Below are positions 12,732 to 22,779 of a stretch of 64,000 nt of DNA, in pieces. Location of the stretch: NCBI RefSeq assembly GCF_022581195.2, contig NC_061461.1:7812001-7876000 (forward strand), read 5' to 3'. Under the pieces are notes generated by a model. The model was not told the DNA's origin. It saw only the letters and a list, made by a program, of their open reading frames with translations, and did no database searches. The stretch is from Helicoverpa zea. Taxonomy: Eukaryota; Arthropoda; Insecta; Lepidoptera; Noctuidae. How positions within the stretch are numbered: position 1 is the stretch's first letter; every line of letters starts with the position of its first letter. The position numbers and the translations under genes were made by a program.

Positions 12732-13415
12732 GCCCCGCAGGGCATCTGAGGCCCCGCGGGGCTATATATCCGAGTGCTCCACGGAAAGTATACTGTCTCC
12801 CATCTCCGGCCTGCCGGAGTGAAGCATGACGGGGGATAGGTCTCCCGCCTCTTGGCTTGCCTTCATTGGCCGACCAAAGTAGAGTCGCTAGAGCAGGGTT
12901 AGCAGCCCTGCTCGGAGAGTAGGTGCCTCGTGGTAAGTGGCGAGTGGGACGGTGATGCTGGACCCACAGGGAGCGCGTGATCTGCGTTTAAAGTCCGCCG
13001 AGGTATTTTCACCCTTTAGCCGCTCATGTAACTGTTGCCCTCTTGTTGCGATTTAGCGACTGATTCCCGGGGCCCCAGTAAGTGAGGTGGCGAGTCTCCA
13101 CCTGCCATTTTTACATGTGTTTAATACATTGTCATCGGCAGGTGCCATAGTTCCCGTAGTTTCCCCATTCCTAATCCATTAGCATCCCATCACAATAGCC
13201 CAAGTAGTTTTCATCCATAGTTAGCCATAGCTTAGCACAGAACCGGGGATTGTCCTTGTTACATTTCTATAGTGTATACAGGGATAATCGTCGGTTTTGT
13301 TTCACCATTTCATTAAAGTTGTCTCAGAAAGGCTTCAGCGTGTTGGCTTCGGCCCCACGTTCACCTCCCAAAAATCCGGGACTCTATAGTCGCGAGGTCT
13401 GGTAGAGATATACAA
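12732..13415 (+). mobile_element. 684-bp retroinsertion with 12-bp duplication
   Basis: It is flanked by AATATCTAATAA at 12720-12731 and 13416-13427. It begins GCCCCGCAGGGCATCTGAGG and ends GAGATATACAAAA. Its main part (about 12808-13337) matches the 3' region of the LINE relic downstream (13770-14712, minus the SINE), including GGAGTGAAGCATGACGGGGG and TTCATTAAAGTTGTCTCA. It has no ORF. This is a short non-autonomous or internally deleted relative of that LINE. Confidence 0.8.
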
Positions 13416-13489
13416 AATATCTAATAATTAACTTTAATAATAAAATTGTAGACTTCAATGCGTCCGTATCTTGACAACGCTTCGGTGAT

Positions 13490-14712
13490 CTATTTGGAAA
13501 AACCGAAGGGTTTGTATGTGCAATTATGGACGAAGTTGTCCTGACGAATAACTACCGGAGGTATATTATGAAAGACGGGACGGTTGACATATGTCGGGCA
13601 TGTCACCATCCGGGTGAGTCTATCAGGCATATTATATCTGATTATATCTGGTTGTTCTCGTTTGGCTAACGGTGAATATTTGCACTGACATAACCAAGTG
13701 GCCAAGATCATCCACCAGCAGCTTGCTCTTCAATACAAACTTGTAGATCTTGAGGTACCGTACTACAGGTACTCCGGCTGGCCGGAGTGAAGCATGACGG
13801 GGGATAGGTCTCCCGCTTCTGGCTTGCCTTCATTGGCCGTCCAGAGTGGAGTCGCTAGAGCAGGGTAAGTAGCCTGGCTCGGAGGGTAGGTGCCTCGTGG
13901 TAAGTGGCGAGTGGGCCGGTGATGTTGGACCCACAGGGAGCGCGTGATCTGCGTCTAAAGTCCGCCGAGGTATCCTCACCCTTCAGCCGCTCATGTCCCT
14001 ATTGCCCTCTTGTTGCTATTCAGTGACTGATTCCAGGGGGCCCAGTAAGTGAGCTGGCGGGCCCCACCAGCCATTTTAACATGTATTTTATAAGTTGTCA
14101 TCGGCAGGTGCCATAGTTCCTCATCATCATCATCCTCCGAGCCTTTTTTCCCAACTATGTTGGGGTCGGCTTCCAGTTTAACCGGATTCAGCTGAGTACT
14201 AGTGCTTTACAAGAAGCGACTGCCTATCTGACCTGCTCAACCCAGTTACCCGGGCAACCCAATACCCCTTGGTTAGACTGGTGTCAGACTTACTGGTTTC
14301 TGACTACCCGTAACGACTGTCAAGGATGTTCAATGACAGCCGGGCCCTACAGTTTAACGTGGCATCCGAAACACAGTCATTGGTGTCATTGGAGGATATA
14401 CTTAAAAAGTACATACGAACTTAGAAAAGTTGCATTGGTACTTGCCTGACCTGGAATCGAACCCGCGCCCTCATACTTGAGAGGTTTATTCTTTGCCCAT
14501 CAGGCCACCACGACTTTTTTTCCAGGTGCCATAGTTCCTATAGTTTCCTATATCCTAATCCACTAACATCCCAACGCAATAGCCCAAGTAGTTTTCCTCC
14601 ATAGTTAGCAATAGTTTAGCACAGAACCGGGGACTGTCCTCGGGTACATTTCTATAGTGTATACAGGGATAGTCATCGGTTTTGTGTCACCATTTCATTA
14701 AAGTTGTCTCAA
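13490..14712 (+). pseudogene. Decayed LINE of the restriction-like-endonuclease type
   Basis: The plus strand encodes, around 13496-13775, TEGFVCAIMDEVVLTNNYRR, then DICRACHHPGESIRHII (a CCHC knuckle). After a frame break come GCSRLANGEYLH, a stop, and HNQVAKIIHQQLALQYKLVD with LEVPYYRYS. This is the C-terminal part of reverse transcriptases common in Lepidoptera that continue into a restriction-like endonuclease. Here the endonuclease is missing and the frame runs into 3'-UTR-like sequence from about 13776. A small duplication (ATATCTG twice) and stops show it is dead. It is interrupted by the SINE at 14122-14522. The clade is inferred from memory of the family, not from a search. Confidence 0.75.
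14122..14522 (-). mobile_element. SINE copy, tail type 1, with 17-bp duplication
   Basis: Minus-strand tRNA-headed SINE: head GTCGTGGTGGCC, B box GGTTCGATTCC, long body, tail GGCTCGGAGGATGATGATGA. A perfect 17-bp duplication (CAGGTGCCATAGTTCCT) flanks it at 14105-14121 and 14523-14539. It splits the 3' region of a decayed LINE, so it inserted after that LINE did. Confidence 0.92.
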
Positions 14713-16289
14713 AAGGGCGTTTTGAATTTTCTTGCTGCATCTGATGTTGTGTGTGGCCCCTTGATTTACAGCTTTCATGACTTTTAAAAGGCCCTCTTGC
14801 TTGTAGTTTTTTCAGTCATGATCTGCTATTAAAATTACGATCATGCAATCACTAAATACAGACAATTTGAATTTAAAAAATCTTACTTAAAATCTCTCTT
14901 TACCCATCAATACCGAATACGACAAGCAAAGAAGTGATAGCCTTGGAAGCTATGTCATCTTAGTTTCAAAACTGATTTTAATATTTTTTGCGTCAAAACT
15001 AGTTGAATGACATAATTTTTACACAGGCGCTATTAAGGCACGTTAGGAAGACGCGGTACAATACGCGTGACGACATGCAGTTATTTCGAACAAAAAGCAT
15101 AGTGTCAATTTTTGCTTGCCACAAATCGATTGAATCCAAACGTAGTAGAAACAAAGGCTAGTGCTAGACCTACTTGTACCCAAAGCGGTAAATCTTAATC
15201 GAATGGCGGAGGCCTACAGCGGCTAATATATACCTAAAAAAAACACTCATAGAAAGTGCATACTTATAGAAAACAGGGGATTTAACCATTAAGAAACATA
15301 TGAGCTGAATCGAATAACATAACTGTGTATGTGCATCTAGAACAAGCAGAGTAAAATTTACCCCCAAGAAAAAGCTTAAAAGAAACGCAGTTTTATGAAC
15401 AAACATAGTCTAAACCTTAAATATGTTTGTTCTAGACAGTTATCAATTTTGTAAAAGTCCCGATATTAGCTATTTATTCGCATTTTGTACTGTAAAACAC
15501 AAAATATCCTCATTATGACGAGTTTAGGTGCAAATTTTGAGAATGTCCCAGTAGTCGTCATAATAATTGTAAAATTGACGAGTTTTGGGTCAAATGGGAG
15601 TTTTAAAGTACCAATAGATGTCACATTAAAAAAATATATCTTCTATGTTAAAAGTATTCCAAATTGCATATTACATCGTTAGCAAATAAACTTAACTATC
15701 TAATTAAACAAAGAAACATACCATAGACCCCAGTGGAGTTATGTAAATCAAAACACAAAACCACGTGCTGAGTTTCACTTTTGACAGCTGAACTTCACGA
15801 AAAATCGATTTTGTTAGGGCACACATGTTTCAAATAACATATCTCAGGAGCCGTGACTGTTAAAACCCCGTATTGTTATTTCAATTGTGCAATATATTAT
15901 CAACAATATGTTGATATATAAACCGGCCCATTTTAAGTTCACTAGAAAAAAAAAAAAAAGTTTTAAGATTAATTGACGACTATTGGGGCATGACGACTTC
16001 ACCCGCGTTTACCTTAACTCGTAGATGCTTTTAAGTCCGGCCCACAGACACATCAACGCACAATTAGATATACAACCCGACTCTCACAGTCTCCAATTAA
16101 GCATCAAACATTGTGTCAAAATATACATTCTCTATCATACTCTAAAATTGTGAAGTACTACATCATATTTTTCTCACCCCGATAAAAATAAGGTGTATCT
16201 TTTCTCAGGCTCTGCAGTTCAACAAATATCAGTTTAGTAGTGTGTTTTATGAGAGCACACAGACATACAGTTAGCATTTGTAATATAAG

Positions 16290-16492
16290 GACTATTCGTT
16301 TTCCCGCGGGTTTGCATGTGTTCCGTGTGATCTACTGTTCGTACCGAGATAAAATATAGCCTGTGTTACTCGGGAGGAGCGTAGCTTCCCAACAGTGAAA
16401 AAAAGAATAAAATCGGTTCAGTAGTTTCGGAGCCTTTAGGGTGAACAAACAAACAAACAAGAAAATGTTTCCTCTTTATTATTACTAGTAAG
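16290..16492 (+). repeat. Degenerate lepidopteran retroelement end
   Basis: TTCCCGCGGGTTTGCATG, then ATATAGCCTGTGTTACTCGG, AATCGGTTCAGTAGTTTCGG and an (AACA)n run before TATTAC. It has the same layout as the copies at 26994 and 30947. Confidence 0.7.
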
Positions 16493-19400
16493 GATTATAA
16501 GAATATAATCCCCAACAGTGTTCCCGAAACGACCGTGCCCATACAAGGTCATACCCAACACAACGTATTTGCAATTTTTGCAATTCAAATGGAAATTAAA
16601 GTGAAAACGTAATTTAAAACTATGAACGGTTTTATTTTATTGGGTATCGTTTGTTCTGATAGGTTTTTATTAGCTTTAAATGTTGTTTTCGTATCGCTGC
16701 TTTTACTTTTTCTCCTATAAGCAGTGAAATATTTCAGTGTAGTAGTTGTTTATACTTTCAGTGTGAGAAAATAACGATTTGGATAAACAATGTTGATAAC
16801 ATATGTTATTTATGTATTTAGTTTAAAAATTCTTGCGGTTATATTTATAAGTACATCCAACATAGCAATCGGAAAAATACTATTGTCTTGGAAGTGTCAT
16901 AGGACATTTTAATTAACAAAACGTTTGCACTATATGCGCTTCCTATGACAAGGAATTTTAAACATTGGCTGGAAAATTAATGAGCATATTATCACACAAC
17001 CCCATTGCTTTGACAAATTCCTTATCAGGTCATTCAGCAGAAGTTAACTTTGCCAAAATGAGTAGGTATGAAGCAAAAGTTACACGTTGAAAATGTACCT
17101 ATAATTAAAAGCTTGCCACATTTAATTTAGCCCATAAGAATAAACGAGGGTGCGAGATTCTCAACTCCTATTAGACTAACATAGTCGAGTAAGTCAAGAA
17201 GCGCATTCTAATGTATTAAATTTTCTTTGCATGTCGTGCTCGAGCCACAGACAATTCCCGTGAGGAAATTTTACCTTTCTCGTATCTTGAAAATGATTTT
17301 ACTTAGCAAATAAAATTAAAAAGGTAAAATATTCATGGAAGCTTCAAGTGCATTCTAAACTTGACAGTCCTTGTTTTAACAAATCATTTTACGGACAATT
17401 GCGGTTGACGCCGATCCCTGGCACCGCATGTAGCGGTTCACGTAAAAAAATATGCGTTTTTTTAAACGTAGGGTGAGCGTTACCATATTCAGCGTTTTAA
17501 AATGCTGGCTTGATTTTCTGAAATTAAAATGCGTACGTTAGTTTACGACTGCTGGTGTAGGTACGTGGATTTTTTTCGTACAGAAACAAAAATGATTAAA
17601 ATTTGTGATAATTATTTTCTTTGATATTGCATTTTGGTTGAAGTAATGGCGTAACCAAAAAAAGAGTTTTTTAACAACATCTACTCAGACAACGTAAAAT
17701 GGACAAAGGAAAGTAGAATAAACCGTTTTGTAAAGTGGAATTTCCGTTTGGTACCGTCTGTAGCGACAACGGCATTTAAACGAACTTAATTTGCGGGAAT
17801 TTGCGATGTAAATAAGCAATTGTTTAATGACCTAAAGTCCGCTCGGACATTTAAAAAGAGGAAAATGAGCCTTTCGGAGATGCTATTGTGACGAAGACGC
17901 TTATTAATAGAGAGTAAGGCTTTGTATCTTTTTGGTCATTAGTCTTTACAAACTCTTTATTTTTTGTTGATTTTTGTACTAAAATAAGCTTTAAGTCTTC
18001 TAAAGAAAATCAAAATGAGTCATCATAAAATACTAAAAGACCGTATAGATTTTTACGTGTTCTTACCCGTCCCTGAAAAATAATTCGAATTGTTCTGACT
18101 GAAATGCTAAATCTTACACTGCATTTCTAGCAAAGTCTTAACATAAGTAATTGATTTGACAATCCCGGCATTCATTACGTGAGTAAACTCAAGTTGAAAT
18201 CGTTGCAACACTTCATTTTAATGCCACTTTACAGGAAGTTTCTCAGCTGACTTAAACAAATTTAAGTTTACGTTAACTCTCTTTATGAGACATTTGCATT
18301 GTAAACCGCCATGCCATTGTTTAGGTAAGTATATGATTTGGAAGTAATGTGAAATATTAAATTGTATTTTGGCATAAATGTTTAGTAATGTACCTATGTG
18401 TTCACTAAACTTGACATCTTGACATTCATAGAGACATACTTCGGGAAGAAACCCTCATACTTCAAATTTTTACTCGACCGAGAGTTTATTTTTGCTCAGA
18501 AATCAGTGCGAATTAGCACGAGACTACGATCAGATATTAAATTACGGAGAGTTGAATGGCGGATGCAATGCCAATTATTTTATAGTGGTAAAGTTCCTGC
18601 CATAGTTGCACTGCATGCAGCGTATTAGCACGTTGAAGTGATAATTGAACGGCCATGTAGGTAGACAGCAGTCAGGGCCGAAAGTTTGGGACTGACCACA
18701 AAATACCACGGAATTTTGGGAACGGTAGGAGAGAACTAAAGGTATATTCAGTAATAGACATCCCACAGCTGAAATTACGGATAATGGACGTAATTATGAT
18801 CTCGTACTTTAAGACGAAGGAAGTTTTTATCTGCAGGATCTCTCATACATATTTAGATGCAGATTCCTTCTTTGACTCGGAAATTGAATTCTGCAAATTT
18901 TAAAAGACATGTTTGCTAAATGACCGTATTACTAGGATTGCTCCGTATTAGAACTGAGGCACTTTACGTAAATTATCTGAGAGAGAAAGTAAGAGAATTC
19001 ATACATACATTTCCTTCAAAGGAATTAGACTTAAATCAAAGTACCTACTTATGTGTTTACTCGCGAGATTATGGAAAAGTGTGCGTTTATTTTAAAAGCT
19101 TCTTGCTTGTTGATGTCGCTGACATTAATTGGTACTAAATTATTTTTTTACGTTGTTTTACTACTAAGTGCATTAATATTACTTATAGCGCTTTTCCACT
19201 CGGAATTTTTACGCAAAATACAACTGTGAGAAACCTGATGTCAACGTTGAAATCGATATTCGTTCATCAACATTTATTTATTGACTATCACACAACGAAC
19301 AAAAATCAACACCATAATATAAAGTTCAAAGATTAAAAATGGAACTGTTAACCAAAAAATAAAACTGGCACAAAATGAACGTGTTCAACAGCCAAAGACT

Positions 19401-21460
19401 TAAATCCGCTACGCTTACAACACGACAGGTATTCCAGTAATCTAGACAAACGGTTATCGAAACTCAGCTATTTTCATTCCTACCTGTTGGCTGTATAGAT
19501 GTGAAAATAAACTAAATAGATAGGATGTGCTCTAAATAGATAGGAAAATAAACTATACCAATAGTGTAATGCAGATGAGCTATCTCTCTGGAAGTACTGG
19601 TCCGATTTGATTTAGTTTCAGAAAGGCTACTAAATGACTAGTATTAGATATAACTAAATATTTAGTGGTGTGCACAAAGTACGGTCACCAAAGGGTACGG
19701 ACTTTTACCTCTAAAGAAGTTAGATAGCAGAAGAGCCTCCTTTGTTTACAATGTTTATATATTTTGTAATTTATCAGACCTAAAAAGCGACAAATACACT
19801 TTACTTAACACTTAATTGTTTCTAATATTCGAGTCTGGATCGCAGCCTTTCAGATAAAATACGCGTAGTTGCATTGAACGTGAACTCTTTAGAAGGTTTT
19901 ACTTTACAACAGCGTTTGCAAAACGATTGAATACTAAATTACTACTAACATAAAAATATGGGATCGCCGCTAAATATAATGTTTAACCTCCAGTACTAGT
20001 GTAAAACTATTTGGTAAAGCCCATCTTACGTTTGCTGTTGTATGTTTACTATTATGTATTTGAATTACCGTAATTTATTCTATCAACTTAAAACTAAAAC
20101 TGAATTCAATTAGATTTTTAAATGTCAAACTTATTTTTTCAAGAATTTAATGCCACAAGAAATAGTGTAGTAGCTATAAATAATAAAACCCAAAGCCGAT
20201 TTTCCAGGCTTCACATCTATCCTATTAGTCCACCTACGTAACTTCCACTACCTACAGGCTACTTAGAACGAATTTTAAATACTGTATCTCCATTAAAAAT
20301 ACCAGCTTATTTTATTTTGCAAAATACTTAGGAAAATAGTAGGTACAATACAGTTCTCATCCTCCAACGAAAAATGTAATTCAAAATTATGTTTTCAAAA
20401 TTTTGTATCTAATCACATCATAAATTAAAAAAAAAGTAATGCAAAAAGTATCAGATGATTGAAAAAAATAGCAGTTGCAGAAATATTTCTTCAAGGTACA
20501 AATTAAGCATTAATTGCAATTGTATGATAATTTTAGTAGAAAAGCATGATATTCTAAATCTCTAGTCATATAGCAATCACGAGTATCGAGACAGTATAAA
20601 CTGCTGTAGGCAATTCAAATATCACTCGGGAAATTGAGTTCCCGGCGCTTGACGCAGCATACGACCTCGCCTAGCCACGTATTTAGTTTATTCCTAAACC
20701 TATTGATATTGTGAGAACCTGAAATCTATAACTAGTCTCCATTTGAATTGGGTATTAAATAAAAAAAATGTTCTTGATTGTAAATCAACATATATACCTA
20801 TATTAGAAATCTCAGTTTAAAATTACATGCAGCTAAAAATCGATGTAAATTCAATAATAACTATTACTTCGTAGTTAATTAAATAATTATTTTAAGCTGT
20901 ATTATAAAAATAATATCAAGTATATACAAGTATTATGTAAATAGTCCTATCAAGATTTAATACATTTACAGAAAATGGGGTATAGGTACAGATCACTTAA
21001 TAGTTATGTACTACAGGATAGATAAAATTTGTATTGCCAAATTATTATCAGGCATGTCGTCTTGAAATACCTTGGAAATAGGGACACCGTTCACAAGATA
21101 TTTGGGACCGATTCATATTGACTTTGAAATGAAATACGTGCATATATTAGGTATATTCGTGTTTAATTAAACACAAAGGTGTCCTGTATTTAGGACGCGT
21201 GCTCGTATAAATTATAAATGTTCCCGCGTACCAGTGAATGTACAAATGTACATATAGGTATTTGTACATTGTACATGTTACGTATCAGTAATTAAGTTCA
21301 TTTGCAAAGGCACGCTTATTGACGCGATAATTATGGTTAAGGATACATTTGCGAATATCCTTTCATTCCTCGAATTATATATATATGGAAGTAACTCTAT
21401 TTCTCTATAGCATGTTCATGGTAAAATTGTACTTTACTATTATGTAATCTGTCAAGAAGT
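16493..21460. other. AT-rich stretch, nothing recognised
   Basis: No gene or bounded repeat was recognised. Short ORFs near 18398 and 18920 lack family resemblance and splice context. Confidence 0.55.
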
Positions 21461-21693
21461 GTGGCTTCGATGCCAGGTCAGGCAAGTATCAATGCAACTT
21501 TTCTAAGAATGTAGGTACTTTTTAAGTATAAGTGAAGTAAAACATCTCGAAGAAATCTGGAGTATTTAGTCTAAAATCACCGACTCGCATTGAGCAAGCG
21601 TGGTACCTGATTACCTAACTTTCAATCCTTCTTTGTGTGAGAGGAGGCCTGTCCCCAGCAGTGGGACGATAAAAGGCTGATGACAATGATGAT
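21461..21693 (+). mobile_element. SINE fragment, tail type 2
   Basis: The 5' head is mostly lost. The remaining body matches the 42-kb copy: CAGGTCAGGCAAGTATCAAT, then GAGGAGGCCTGTCCCCAGCA and a GATGAC-rich end. Confidence 0.8.
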
Positions 21694-22435
21694 AAGTAGT
21701 ACGATATAATTAAACACCGAAGAGCTCAAACATATACTTATTAGAAAGAACCAACTACATAAATTCAAATCTTAATCTTCACACAAGCAAGTCTACTATA
21801 CTCGCAGCCTTACCCACTACCGAAAAAAGCCGTCCGACTTAATTAAACGTAAGTGATATAATGGAAGTCGTTATCGGCATGCGCTCGTTTAACTGTACCA
21901 TATGCAACCAAGAGCTTCGTGTTAGGGCTTGCATAACTTTTCAACTTTTGCCTTTGTACGTTTGATTTCATTCAGTGCTTGAATGTGCTTTAGATTTAAC
22001 TGCGCTTTTGAATAATGCTGTGTTTAAATTAAAGATGGATGTTTGGTATAATTTAAAAGAATTCGCTTAGAATGTTCTGTGTTAGGAGAATTGAGGACTT
22101 ACGGAAAACAGTAATGACTGAAGAGAGATTTTTTAAGGGAAGCTATGTATGTTCTATAAAAAAGACAGATGTAATGTAACTGATAAATGCATATATTTCA
22201 TATACTTGGCTGATTCTCGGTATAAAACAAGAACCAATAAAAAAACAAATATCAATTATGTATAGTAGAAACGAATGTATAATGTCAGATCTGCATTAAA
22301 CGGCAGGCTTTAAATATGTGAAAATTGCGGAAGTTTAAATAATAATGTGGCGGAAGGATAAAATCCCGATATATTTAAATTGTGACGCACAATTTTTCAA
22401 ATATAATGTGAATTTAAATATTTTATTTTTACTTT

Positions 22436-22779
22436 GCCGATTTCGGCCACGGCGGCTGTTCTCATTTAAGGAGATCAGCCAGCTGCGCAGGACATATTAT
22501 AGTGCACGAGCATTTGCGCAGACATAGGTGCACTCACTATTCCTTAACTCTCATAGCCCGATGGGACGGTAATCCGACACGACCGGAGAGAGATCAGGCG
22601 CAGGACCGACATTTACGTGCTCTCCGATGCACGGGTGTATCAATCACCAGCTTCCAGGCTCCGGGCTGCTTTGTGAAAGTCTTCTAAAACACACAAAGCG
22701 ATTTCGGCCCGACTCGGGAATCGAACCCGAGACCTCGTGCTCAGCAGCCGCACTTGCGACAGCTAGACCAACGAGGCAG
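22436..22779 (-). mobile_element. tRNA-derived SINE sharing the LINE 3' tail
   Basis: 344 bp on the minus strand. The 5' head begins CTGCCTCGTTGGTCTAGCTG (A-box-like) and has the B box GGTTCGATTCC within a tRNA-like fold. The body has no coding sequence. The 3' end is GCCGCCGTGGCCGAAATCGG followed by C and an A-rich tail, nearly the same as the end of the LINE at 56965-60583. Just before it, TATAATATGTCCTGCGCAGC resembles the 5' tip of that LINE. A second GCCGAAATCG copy follows the tRNA-like head directly. No clear target-site duplication was found because the flanks are AT-rich. Confidence 0.85.

Larger units (their letters stand above)
11295..16014. mobile_element. Outer TIR element holding nested insertions
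   Basis: Ends AGGTAAACG and CGTTTACCT are inverted and both flanked by TA (11293-11294, 16015-16016). Subterminal motifs CCAATAGTCGTC occur at both ends in inverted orientation (near 11305, 11498 and 15970), with related GACGAGT units near 15530-15600. About 4.7 kb separates the ends, of which roughly 2.6 kb is later insertions (pogo-like MITE, two LINE-related pieces, one SINE). No transposase was seen. The short TIR makes the boundary call provisional. Confidence 0.55.

Noticed and set aside
22700..22779. Possible tRNA gene
   Set aside because: The tRNA-like fold with B box is the head of a SINE whose body continues for another ~265 nt; no terminator follows the tRNA-like part.
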